Assembly (NCBI GenBank): GCA_947044365.1
Contig: OX345652.1
Coordinates: 1,333,001 to 1,397,000 of the forward strand
Direction of reading: 5' to 3'
From: Petrosia ficiformis
Taxonomy: Eukaryota; Porifera; Demospongiae; Haplosclerida; Petrosiidae
Length of the DNA stretch: 64,000 nucleotides
The first letter of the stretch is position 1. Each line of letters begins with the position of its first letter. The position numbers and the translations under genes were made by a program. The notes under the pieces were generated by a model. That model was given only the letters and a program-made list of their open reading frames with translations. It was not told the origin of the DNA and did no database searches. This document shows, one piece after another, positions 1 to 10,107 of this stretch.

Positions 1-376
1 ACTTCAGAATGTGCTCAAGTACAAAGTACAAGCACTTTGAGATTTATCAAGTACAAGTACAAGCACAGGCACAATCCAAGCACAAATACTGATGTACACA
101 TGAAGTAATAATTATATATACTACTCTAAATTTAAGCACATGGCACAGTTATATTAAACACAGTAAACAATCTCATCAACTATTACATCTGTGAGTTGGC
201 ATTATTACTGGTGCACTTTGATAATTATACAATCAAAGTGCTTGAAAGTGCTTAAAAAGTGCTTGATAAGCACTTGTCACTAAATCAATGATTAAGCACA
301 AGCACTTTAAAATTATTTCTAAATGGACTGAAGCACAAGCACAAGCACTTAAAAGCATGTACTTGAGCAAGTGCTT
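1..376. repeat. AGTGCTTG/CAAGCACT-rich dispersed repeat
   Basis: The tract is dominated by variants of AAGCACAAGCACTT and its complement (AAGTGCTTG), arranged in both orientations, ending near 376 with CTTGAACCCAAGTCTGA. A related end motif (CTTGAACCTAGACTTGGG) recurs near 35299. This suggests a dispersed repeat with internal simple-sequence expansion. No coding frame was seen. Confidence 0.5.
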
Positions 377-3227
377 GAACCCAAGTCTGATCTCAACACT
401 CTTAATAATAATACAAAATCATTTGCAACAAGAGAATTGACACAAACTAGTATTGTTAATACAAAAGATTATTACACAATATTACATGTATTATGATGCT
501 TAAAACACATTAGCTAATACTATTGTATGGTTTGTAGTAAGTTTATTATGGATTTATGAAGCAGAATTTACAATTTCATTTGTTTCTATTTCATTGTTGT
601 ACAGTTTTCTGTATACATGCAATTCTGTTATCTAATTAAGCAACATTGTTGACTACTATCACAACAAAACTGTTTGCTTTTATTTAATTAAACAAAAGAA
701 ACATAAACAGTTTTAATTAACCATTGTAAAATAAACATAGAGAAATGTTTATACAATTAACTGCTGTGATATATGCAACAATGAAAGAAAACAAATTAAA
801 TTGTAAATTCTGGTTCATACAATTCATTACATAGCAAATCATTATGAAAACATTACTACAAACCATTTTCATGTACTGAGGAAAAATACTAGTGCTATAA
901 AGCATTTTACATGTAGAAATCATTGGTGTAAATCCCAATCAATTTTTATTGAAATCATAATTAATAATCGACCTACATAAAAAAGTTAATGAAACATAAA
1001 TAGTCACACTGAAATTATTGATTGTTAATGAAAAATCATTGTGAAAATGATTATTATTATAGTTATAAAAATTTCTTAATTATTCTTCTACTCACACCCA
1101 GCCTGTAAAAAGTGATCCTAATTTTGTGTTTTTGAATAGAATATATACCACATGACATGCATTTATGGCCTTGCATCTTATGATGGTGTATGTTCAAGAT
1201 CATTATAATTTTAATGTATTAACTGTTTTTGTATAGGAGAAATCATTTTCAAATGTACCATGCATGCATATGGTGATATGTGTCAATGTGCATAGTTCGT
1301 CAGGAGAATAATCTAATGGTTATAGGATATATAATTATACAGGAAGCACTACACAAATATGATTCGTTTCATTCGATCTGAGGCCAGGTCACTTGATACC
1401 ATTCATTTGTCCTATTCAATGGATTATATAGTAAGAAAATATTCACTAATTACACATCTTCTGACTAAATCCAGTAGTATATACTTTTAAATTATTACTA
1501 TAGTTCAAGGTACTGTCTAGTTTTGCTTTCGTCATCCAAAATTTAGTTTATCTAGGCAGTTCATCGAAGTCTATGGCTTCGCACATCCTCAAACACTGCC
1601 TGGATCTTTTAAAATACTGGACGGTTGGTTATACATACATTGTCAGCATTCATTTTTTTTCACTATCACTATAGAATGGTTAATCCTAACTAACTTCACT
1701 ATGGGAAACATTATAACTACTAAGAGAGATGACATTGGTAAACTTTCTTTCAATATTCCTACTAAACCCACATATGGAGTATATATTCACAGTTGCATAG
1801 TTAGAGTTGGCAATTATATTAAAGCTTTTACAGATTATAAATTAACTAATAGAATTTTGGTAAAAAAACGGTATAAAAATAATAAATCTACCCTCAAAGT
1901 TATATATAACTATTCACTACAGAAACAAGTTGATTGCCTGATGATGGCCATGGTCACATGAAGAAACTACTTTCAGTGAGCACGTTGAAATGACTTTTAT
2001 GTGTATTTTTGAAGCAGCTTGTTCATACTTACTGTAACAACATAATCAAAAGGAAAAAGAAAACATTATAATTACTATAATTATATTGAAAGAATGACTG
2101 TCATTAATGTTGTTATTGGTAATAATAAATGTTAAAGTTTATATTACTCTCTCATGTGCTGTTAGTGGGTGCTTTAAACTCACAAACTGTATTTATGTAC
2201 AACAATAGTGCTCTATCATGTCATGACTATGTTAGACATAAATAGGATTTTATTAATCCAGTGTAAATTTTAATTATATATGTATAATTATGATAATTTT
2301 TAATTTGCTTTTAATAGAGTGTAGAAATAAAATGTGATTTGCCTACATTTTGAAGTGATGTACATGTATATATATAATTTATTTTTAGCTATTGGAAAAT
2401 GAATTTTAGAGTTATAAAAAGTCAAATATATATACCTATTCAAATTAATATTACAGCGAAGTTTAGGTTAACATTATAAACTATGATTATAAACAGGAGA
2501 TCAAGCACCCTCTTCTGAGGAGATTGAATTTCCATTTATATTCTGGCTTTAGAAATTATTTTGTTGTACATTTATGTCTCGAATACAAAATAGGTATTAT
2601 TATTATTTCTGCATTCAACGTTATGTTTTATAGTCTTTTGGAATATAAGGAGCATGCAGTAGGAAGATGTATACAACATTTAATTTTACATACATGGTAC
2701 TGTCAATACACATGTATACAGCCATGGAGAATAGGGAATGTGGTTTTATAATGGTTTTTGCAACTACTGGAACGGAGTTAGTAGTCATCACACAGTTACA
2801 GATAATATTCCATACTCTATACTGCATGCCAATTCATTTCTGAAGAGAATCGGTATATCATCACGTGATTCCAGGTTCCTGGATATATATCACTTGTATC
2901 TCTTTCAATTATAGGAGGGGAACACCCAGCAAAACAAAATGTTATAATAACAGTTAATTTCCACTCTAAAATTTGTCATTTCAACCAATTTTATTTATTA
3001 TAATATAAGTTGCATAACAATTTCAGTGTTCCATTGTTGCTGAATACAAGTCAAATTTTGTTGGTGAACTATGTTAATGCACACACACATGCTGATTTCT
3101 ATGGTTATGTAGCTTAATGTAATCATGCATAGTTATAGTGTATAGCCTGTGTATTAATTATTGTTGGTTGTATCACTGCTACTAGTACTGTATAGTCTAA
3201 CTCGTTTAATTTACTTACGTGTACATG
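377..3227. other. Intergenic, no gene seen
   Basis: AT-rich sequence with only short, low-complexity open frames (for example 1701-1961 on plus) that lack recognisable domains or splice partners. I see no RNA gene or clear mobile element ends here. Confidence 0.5.
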
Positions 3228-3411
3228 TCACCTAATGCCTAGTATTAAGTTAGCCTGTTCTTACTGGCGTATGAGATGTTTAATTCGAACCCTGCCAGCT
3301 GAGCTGCCTTGGTAGCTCAGTTGGTAGAGCATCTGTCTAGAGTACAGAGTGTCGTGGGTTCGAATCCCACCTGAGGCAACTCTCATTTTCATTTTTCCAT
3401 TGCCTCAGGTG

Positions 3412-3442
<31 letters not shown>

Positions 3443-3465
3443 ACATCTCCAATAACATCATGTAT
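3228..3465 (+). repeat. Direct repeat unit, copy 1 (contains tRNA-like gene)
   Basis: First of two copies that read as identical over 238 bp, 289 bp apart start to start. Each unit holds an upstream inverted tRNA-box-like segment, the tRNA-like body, a 12-base inverted copy of its 3' end (TTGCCTCAGGTG against CACCTGAGGCAA) and a (TTTC)7 tract. The structure fits either a recent local duplication or two insertions of a tRNA-derived SINE-like unit. Confidence 0.85.
3306..3378 (+). tRNA. tRNA-like gene, anticodon AGA in an atypical body
   Basis: The 73 nt fold into a full cloverleaf. The 7-bp acceptor stem (GCCTTGG/CTGAGGC) has two G-U type pairs, the D arm is GCTC/GAGC, the anticodon stem is TCTGT/ACAGA with loop CTAGAGT, and the T arm GTGGG/CCCAC is perfect around TTCGAAT. 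The loop places AGA at the anticodon (serine codons), but the variable loop is only about 5 nt and the discriminator base is A, both unlike eukaryotic tRNA-Ser (long variable arm, G73). Pol III A and B boxes are intact and a T run follows. It may be a tRNA-derived SINE head or pseudogene rather than a decoding tRNA. Confidence 0.7.
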
Positions 3466-3516
3466 ATATGCTTAGGTTTGGTGTAGGTGTCTTTGGTGGT
3501 TTCATTACCCCGGCCT

Positions 3517-3700
3517 TCACCTAATGCCTAGTATTAAGTTAGCCTGTTCTTACTGGCGTATGAGATGTTTAATTCGAACCCTGCCAGCTGAGCTGCCTTG
3601 GTAGCTCAGTTGGTAGAGCATCTGTCTAGAGTACAGAGTGTCGTGGGTTCGAATCCCACCTGAGGCAACTCTCATTTTCATTTTTCCATTGCCTCAGGTG

Positions 3701-3731
<31 letters not shown>

Positions 3732-3754
3732 ACATCTCCAATAACATCATGTAT
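3517..3754 (+). repeat. Direct repeat unit, copy 2 (contains tRNA-like gene)
   Basis: Second copy of the 238-bp unit, matching copy 1 including the (TTTC)7 tract. The 51 bp between the copies are not repeated. Such identity indicates very recent duplication or gene conversion. Confidence 0.85.
3595..3667 (+). tRNA. tRNA-like gene, second identical copy
   Basis: Identical to the copy 289 bp upstream: same cloverleaf, AGA anticodon loop, short variable loop and A discriminator. The same caveat applies: a type I body with a serine anticodon is not expected to be charged by seryl-tRNA synthetase, so a tRNA-derived repeat is a strong alternative. Confidence 0.7.
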
Positions 3755-4492
3755 GTTTAAATTAGGGTTGCGTGGTATACCAGTATTTAGTAACAAAACG
3801 ATATTATTTCTATACTGTTACTATATACATGTATACACGTACATATCTAAATATTTGTTTGGTTCAGGTTGTGGTAACATATTTATTATGTTTGCATTTC
3901 AAAAAGATATAATTTTGCCTTCATGAGAAGACCTTTTGCATTGACTATAGAAATATGGGTACACATTTGACAATATATAATAACATGCAGAAAGGATAGA
4001 GAATTATACAATGGTTACTCAGTGACAAAATGTTTTTTAAATGAAACCAAAATTATTCATTGAAATAACAAATTGCTATTTTCAGTGATACAGTTGCAAA
4101 CTGAATTTAGTTACATGGTCATGCTGTTGATACGATAATACTGTATACCAATTACTTCAAGGCCTATAAGTCTAATTTCTCATAATTATATTCATTTCAA
4201 TAAATGATTTTACTGTATCTGCATGTCTGTTAAAGAATGCTTCACAAGTACTGTTACAGTTAATACTCTTCTATATTTAAATAGTAATTGTGGATTGTTC
4301 ATTGGTCCATAAGTATACCTATTGCATGACAAAAACATATTATATCGCGTGGACATTAACAAGAAATACAGAATCAAAGTCAATTATGTATAATTTCATT
4401 AACAAAAAGTGTATTGATAAATAAAATGATATCAGTAATATCAAATATCTCGTGTCTGTAATTTTGATGTCAATGTCTGTCCCGGCATTGTT

Positions 4493-4747
4493 TGTGGAAT
4501 ATGACTTACAATAATAATTAGTAATGTTTGTTTTGCATATAATATTATTTGTATATAGTATATGACATTCATATTGTTGTAATTGTTGTAGTGTATTGTT
4601 GTAATGGTTGTAGTATCTTGTATGTCTGTCCAATTATAGTAGCCCTTATAATGTATGTAAGATAGACGGCTATTCTATATTTAAGTATAAATACGAAATG
4701 ATTATGTTTTAGAAGAGATCTTTGAGAGCTAAGTCAATAATACCACA
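4493..4747 (+). repeat. 5' LTR
   Basis: 255 bp beginning TG and ending CA, matching the 3' LTR. It should contain the promoter: TATTTAAGTATAAATACG lies at about 4676-4693. Confidence 0.9.
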
Positions 4748-4761
4748 TGGTGGCAGAGGTG
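4748..4761 (+). other. Primer binding site (likely initiator Met tRNA type)
   Basis: TGGTGGCAGAGGTG begins immediately after the LTR and resembles the TGGTAxCAGAG sites used by many metazoan gypsy elements. The tRNA assignment is by resemblance only. Confidence 0.55.
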
Positions 4762-4765
4762 TACT

Positions 4766-5683
4766 ATGGCCCAGTTACGTTTACAACCTCCAGAATTATT
4801 TAACTTCCGAAATCCGGATGATTGGCCGAGATGGAAGAGACGCTTCGAACAGTTTCGTGTAGCATCTGGACTAGTTGACGATGACGCATCTAAACAGATC
4901 AGCACACTACTCTACTGTATAGGAGAAGAAGCTGAAGCAGTCTTAATATCAACAAATATAACTGAAGATGAGAGGAAGGTCTATGACACAGTCATAGCGA
5001 AACTTGATGCCTTCTTCAAGGTTCGGAGGAACATTATTTTTGAACGAGCAAGATTCAATAGGAGAAATCAACTTGAAGGTGAATCAGCAGAACAGTATAT
5101 CATGGAGCTGTACAAACTAGCTGAAAATTGCAACTATGGTGATATGAAAACCGAAATGATTCGTGACAGACTGGTGGTAGGTATAAGAGACACTGTTTTA
5201 TCCCGACACCTACAACTTGATGCTGATTTGACTCTTGAAACAGCCAAAAAAAAAATCCGCCAGAGAGAGGCAATAGAAGAACAGCAACAAGTCCTAAGAG
5301 GGACAAATGGAGACTCCAAAACTTTGCAGCCTCTAGTTGTCCAACCCCGCCAGGAGTACACTGCAAGAAAAGGCAGGAGATACTGCAAACCGGTTTACAA
5401 TGGAAACCCTAGAGCCAAGACAAAACCATGCACTCGCTGTGGGAAAGGTGTACATCCCCGTGACAAGTGTCCTGCAAAAGATGTAACCTGTCATAGATGC
5501 CACAAAATAGGTCACTACAGCTCTCAATGCTTTACAAAGCAAATTTCCGAGGTGGCAAACGAGAGCTACCTGGAAACGGCATTTCTGGACACAGTTTTAT
5601 CTAATGATACCTGTCTACCCATGGCAAAGAGTAGGATCAGACTTATTCCACTTCAAAGGAGCCAACTACATATTAGCAGTTGA
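4766..5683 (+). CDS. gag: Retrotransposon Gag with two CCHC zinc knuckles
   Basis: This 305-codon frame starts 18 bp after the LTR. The first ~170 residues match the capsid-like region of Ty3/gypsy Gag proteins (PDDWPRWKRRFEQF near the N-terminus). Two nucleic-acid-binding knuckles follow at about residues 218-257 (CxRCGKGVHPRDKC, CHRCHKIGHYSSQC). Gag would form the particle and package element RNA. The native reading ends around residue 275, near the start of the protease region (FLDTVLSND). The last ~30 residues are out-of-frame integrase DNA read after an internal deletion, so the C-terminus is an artefact of the deletion. The ATG is the first after the primer binding site. Confidence 0.85.
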   Translation: MAQLRLQPPELFNFRNPDDWPRWKRRFEQFRVASGLVDDDASKQISTLLYCIGEEAEAVLISTNITEDERKVYDTVIAKLDAFFKVRRNIIFERARFNRRNQLEGESAEQYIMELYKLAENCNYGDMKTEMIRDRLVVGIRDTVLSRHLQLDADLTLETAKKKIRQREAIEEQQQVLRGTNGDSKTLQPLVVQPRQEYTARKGRRYCKPVYNGNPRAKTKPCTRCGKGVHPRDKCPAKDVTCHRCHKIGHYSSQCFTKQISEVANESYLETAFLDTVLSNDTCLPMAKSRIRLIPLQRSQLHISS

Positions 5684-6380
5684 TTATTTCTCCAGGTACC
5701 CTGAAATTTGTAAACTATCAAATACAACTTCATACAGTATCATTGAAGCTCTGAAGACAATGTTTTCTCGACACGGAGTTCCAGAAACTCTTGTAAGTGA
5801 TAATGGCCCTCAGTATTCTTCTCTAGAGTTTGCTGAATTTGCAAAAGAATATGGTTTCACACATGTGACCAGTAGTCCTTACTTCCCACAGAGCAATGGA
5901 CAAGCAGAACGCACTGTACAAACAGTGAAGAATCTTCTGAAAGACTCTACAGATCATCACATGGCCCTACTGACATATCGTTCCACTCCGTTCCCATGGT
6001 GTAATCTCTCCCCAGCCGAACTATTGATGGGAAGACGAATTCGATCAAACATCCCTCTTATCAAAGACCAGCTAGTCCCAAAATGGGAGTTTTTGGAGGA
6101 GTTCAAAAACAACAACATATCTGTTAAAGAGAATCAGAAAAGAGTCTACGACCGTCGTCACAGGACCAGACCACTTCCTGTACTCTTAGATGACACTGAT
6201 GTATGGATCACAGGAGACACTCAACCGATCTCTGGCAGAGTAAATGCATCTGCTAACACACCCAGATCATACATAGTGCAAACATCCAGTGGACAGGTCA
6301 GGAGGAATCGCCATCACCTCAACAAAGTACCTGAAACCTGCCAAGTTCCAACACCATTCCTTCCCCAAATATCATCATGA
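5604..6380 (+). pseudogene. Retrotransposon integrase fragment (DDE core and C-terminus)
   Basis: This frame, offset from gag, carries the integrase catalytic core. The first Asp is in AVDYFSRYPE, the second in SDNGPQ and the Glu in NGQAERTVQ, the classic D,D(35)E arrangement. A C-terminal stretch follows that ends in the GPY/F-like region and a lost or absent chromodomain. Integrase would insert element cDNA. The N-terminal HHCC zinc domain, RT and RNase H are gone. Without the upstream polyprotein this fragment has no natural start; the ATG near its beginning is probably fortuitous. It overlaps the altered gag tail by about 80 bp. Confidence 0.85.
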
Positions 6381-6448
6381 CTCGGTCACGTACAGGAACT
6401 ATAATTCATCCCCCAGATCGATTTGGATATCCTCCTTGAAAAGGGAGA

Positions 6449-6703
6449 TGTGGAATATGACTTACAATAATAATTAGTAATGTTTGTTTTGCATATAATA
6501 TTATTTGTATATAGTATATGACATTCATATTGTTGTAATTGTTGTAGTGTATTGTTGTAATGGTTGTAGTATCTTGTATGTCTGTCCAATTATAGTAGCC
6601 CTTATAATGTATGTAAGATAGACGGCTATTCTATATTTAAGTATAAATACGAAATGATTATGTTTTAGAAGAGATCTTTGAGAGCTAAGTCAATAATACC
6701 ACA
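6449..6703 (+). repeat. 3' LTR
   Basis: 255 bp, same sequence as the 5' LTR by eye. It is preceded by the polypurine tract and followed by the TTGTT target duplication. Confidence 0.9.
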
Positions 6704-6708
6704 TTGTT

Positions 6709-7333
6709 TAAATGAGTATAATGATTTAATGATGGTAAAATGTGACATGAATGTGGATGTGGAAACATCCTCCTATAGACTAGTGACATCGTGATGTTTG
6801 TGAACAGTATTTGATCGACCATCCACTACAAATTGGTGCATGGAGCAGGTAAAGTGGTGGAGATTGATTAATCAAATTTGGACAAAGGAAGTACAATAGA
6901 AGTCAGTATCAGGAGCTAGGGTCATTGGGTGTTTGGTGGCATTGAGAGGGGAAGTGTCAAAGCTTTCATGTAGATGAGATCAGCGGCAACACTGCTACCA
7001 ATGAAGCAGCACCTTTGGTGCATGGCCTCGCCGCTGTAGCTTAAGGATAGGTTGCAATTGCAACAATTAAATAAGTGAGATGCAAGAGAGAAAGTAACAA
7101 GCTTAAATTTGAATTTGTTGTTTATATAAAGTTGGTTGAGAAAGTTTTTTGTGGCTAGACTGGCTAAGATTATTTCTGCGGATAAATATAAACACATGGA
7201 AGATGACTAAGAATGATTCTCCATCAGCTATACTGCTTTGAACTAGTATAATAACTATATTACTTAGTCAAATTACATAATATACTCTTCCAACAAATAT
7301 TCATTACCTCGTTCATTACCAAAATATCTATCT
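6709..7333. other. Intergenic, no gene seen
   Basis: No coding frame with a recognisable domain. The minus-strand frame at 6922-7197 has no domain or codon pattern that I can support. Confidence 0.4.
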
Positions 7334-7390
7334 ATTATAGGATAATTATCTTTAGTAACTGTCAGTTACTAAAGATAATTATCCTATAAT
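7334..7390. repeat. Perfect 57-bp palindrome (28-bp arms, 1-nt centre)
   Basis: ATTATAGGATAATTATC... through CAGTTACTAAAG...CCTATAAT: 7334-7361 is exactly the reverse complement of 7363-7390 around T7362. It could be a fold-back transposon remnant or a snap-back duplication at a replication fork. Confidence 0.95.
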
Positions 7391-7604
7391 GAATTGTACA
7401 TTGTTACAACTACAATGAGCAAAAGCATTGAACTTACAGTTCAAATATATATAATTTGAAAGTCCAACAAAAGTTGAATAATAGCGACCAGTTCGAAAGG
7501 AAGGTATTGCTCTAAACTGACCTCCACGTTTGATCTCACGTGATTACACGTGGGTGTGGCTGAGGGTGTGGGTTATTGGCAGAAACTGGAGAGCTTACAG
7601 AGAT

Positions 7605-8343
7605 CAGTGGCAGATCCAGGGGGGGGGGTTGAGGGGGTTACAACCCCCCCTTTTAGCTCCAGCTCTGAACAAAATTTATGAATAAATGTGAAAACTATAA
7701 AAGAAGTATGCATAGATCAAAGGAAAATGTTGTAGAATGAAATGTTACTTTGAAGTCTATTTACTAACATGGTGTGATGATTACAAAAAGAAATATCAAT
7801 GTATATTATCATGGGTACACTGTAAAAATTGATTTGTTATTTTGACTGGTTATATGAATTTCATTTTTATAATTATAAACATCAAACATAAATAATTGTT
7901 GTGAAGCCATGGACAGGCTGCAAAACTAGATGATATTCACACTACGTGACTGTAAGTGTCACTGTCAAATCACCTAAGTAGCTCTATATACTGTAAACAA
8001 GACATCATTCATACTGCTTGACAGTAACAGTGTCCCTGTCAAAGCAGCTAGCTATAGTAAACTTTTGTCACATTACATAACATAACTCTATACTATAGGG
8101 GGCAAACACTATTCCTACTGTAATACTTATAGACTATGACATTGTATATAACAAACCAATCGAATTGAGTGAAACAACAAACATTTTATTTGTTAGCCCA
8201 GTGTTGCAACTGGGCTAACAAGTATATTAGTTATTTTAACAACTTTGTTTTTGCAGTGTATGGCTTGTGACACTGCATGTGCATGTAAGCATTAAACGTA
8301 GGACTACAACCCCCCCTATTAAATATTTCTGGATCTGCCCCTG
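7605..8343. mobile_element. hAT-like non-autonomous element (MITE) with TSD
   Basis: Terminal inverted repeats CAGTGGCAGATCCAG and CTGGATCTGCCCCTG bound 739 bp. CAGAGAT flanks both sides (7598-7604, 8344-8350), a 7-bp (or decayed 8-bp) target duplication as expected for hAT elements. Runs of G near the left end mirror runs of C near the right end. Inside, a 13-bp-arm hairpin (TTGTTAGCCCAGT/ACTGGGCTAACAA) sits near 8190-8221. No transposase frame is present. Confidence 0.8.
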
Positions 8344-8367
8344 CAGAGATAGAATGTATGAGTCTGC

Positions 8368-8590
8368 AACTTGCTAAAACAATGTCCGTGGCAAATCTCT
8401 TTTCAATACGATTTTGATAAACTTCTTTCTCTACTCTATCAAGTCTTTAATTTAAGTTGAAGTTATAACTGTTCAAAGTAAAAAAAAGTTGGGAAGGAAT
8501 GAATGAATAACTTGCTAAAACAACGTCTGTGGCAAATCTCTTTTCAATACGATTTTGACAAACTCTATCAAGTCTTTAAATCGACGCTTA
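8368..8590. repeat. Partial tandem duplication
   Basis: AACTTGCTAAAACAATGTC and about 70 further bases (8368-8455) recur from 8509 with small changes, including GGCAAATCTCTTTTCAATA and CTATCAAGTCTTTAA. The unit is about 140 bp and lies upstream of the glycosyltransferase gene. Function unknown. Confidence 0.7.
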
Positions 8591-8786
8591 AATTAAAAAA
8601 GTTGGGACAGACAGACAGAATGAATGACAGAATGACAACCGAAGTGCTAAAGACTCGCCCACGCGTAGGCGCGGCGAGCCCAATAATTCAGCTCAAAAAG
8701 GGAGGAGTCTGGCTTGCGAGACTAAGCGTCAGTCATTACCGCGTATTGACCTAGTCCAGTATAGCAGCTTCTCTGATCTTTTTGTA

Positions 8787-10107
8787 ATGGCCATATTACA
8801 GTTGCAAAATGTTGTGTTAGCAGTCTTAACATTATTGTTGATACTGGTTTTATACAGCAGTTTCTTGGATCAAGAACAGTATCTAGCTCCTGTCCCTTCG
8901 TCATTAGGACCAGATTCTACTACTCATTTTAACACAAGTCACGATTTAAAAGTCAGGAGTCCTATATCTTTTCCATTCGGTCAGATGGTAAAAAGCCTGG
9001 ACTACATATTGCATACCAATTGGGTTGATTCTGTTCAAACTTATGTATCACAGATTACAGAGAAACAGATAATCATTGTCTCTGCTACTGAAGGATCTCT
9101 TGAGAATTTATTAAACTGGCTATCAGCAGTCAAACTAAATACTCAAATCTCATTTGTTAATATACTCATATTAGCTATGGATAGAAGTGTACATAAATCT
9201 TTGGATGATAGAGATATCTTATCTATTTTATTGGATGATAACCTCTTCAAACCATCTGTACTGTTTCAGACTTCTGCCTCACCTGTAGTAATAAAACGAT
9301 GCACAGTTGCCCGGCTTCTTAATCATTTGGGTTATGATGTCATTATGTTTGACTTAGATGCTGTTATTCTCAAAGATCCAAGACCATTATTTCAAAGTTT
9401 CAATGGTTCTGACATTATAGGTTCCAGATCAAGGTATCCATTTGATCTCTATCGCAAATGGGGTGTGACATTATGTATGGGTGCTGTGATGTTCCGTAGC
9501 ACTTCAGCTACAGGTCAGTTCACGTAAGTCAAAAATTTTTATAATATAATTATAATTACAATGGCCAGCTAAATATAAGTAGAATATAGCAGGTGATATA
9601 TGTAACACATATATAGAAGCAACACAAACTAATGGAAGCTGGTTTTTAAACCATTGTGCATGCATGCAATGCTAGTTGGAAGTTGTATGTTTCATTAATT
9701 TGCCATTCCTATTTTCAGAGACATTCTGGGAAGCCACTAGTGTAGTAAAAAAATTCATACAAGATGATCAGATCAAATTTAATAACGCTTTACACTATCT
9801 TCACATCAAATGGTTCACTAGTATTCAGTGTACAGATATCAAAGAATGTACTGTATCAGGAATAACGGAGAACAATCTGAATGTTACATTGCTGTCACAA
9901 AACGTAATTTGTCGTATATGCGACAAGCATGACATTAATGAGTATTATATATGGCAAAACCATGCACATATTTCTAAGCAAAAAGAAGAAACTAAAAGGT
10001 ACAATGTTTGGTATCTAAGAGACGACTGGAAGGATGTTTGGCAAACTCCACCTGCTTTGGGTGTGAAGTTGATTGAAATATTAGCTGATAATACATACCT
10101 GTTGTGA
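8787..10107 (+). CDS. Type II membrane glycosyltransferase (nucleotide-diphospho-sugar transferase family)
   Basis: Two exons, 8787-9513 and 9719-10107, joined in phase 1 (ACAG|gtcagt, ttttcag|AG), give 371 residues. A short cytosolic start and one hydrophobic segment (about residues 7-27, LAVLTLLLILVLY) fit a Golgi signal anchor. The lumenal part contains MFDLDAVILKDP (about 187-198), the DxD metal/nucleotide-sugar motif of the Nucleotid_trans (PF03407) type fold found in GT77-like enzymes. It probably transfers a sugar onto glycoprotein or glycolipid; the substrate cannot be told. The end of exon 2 (WYLRDDW near the C-terminus) is family-like. A competing donor at 9524 would give a frame that stops at once. 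Confidence 0.8.

Larger units (their letters stand above)
4493..6703 (+). mobile_element. Ty3/gypsy-type LTR retrotransposon, internally deleted
   Basis: Two 255-bp LTRs (TGTGG...CCACA) bound the element, flanked by the 5-bp target duplication TTGTT (4488-4492 and 6704-6708). A primer-binding-like TGGTGGCAGAGG follows the left LTR directly, and a purine tract (AAAAGGGAGA) precedes the right one. The internal part encodes a gag protein with two zinc knuckles and then the integrase core. Protease, reverse transcriptase and RNase H are missing, so gag runs straight into integrase near 5590-5610. The two LTRs look almost identical, suggesting a recent insertion by a non-autonomous deletion derivative that relied on helper enzymes. 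Confidence 0.93.

Noticed and set aside
1701..1961. 86-codon plus frame
   Set aside because: Low complexity, no domain, no splice or promoter support.
4340..4633. Minus-strand frame repeated at 6386-6589
   Set aside because: Antisense reading of the LTR; identical because the LTRs are identical.
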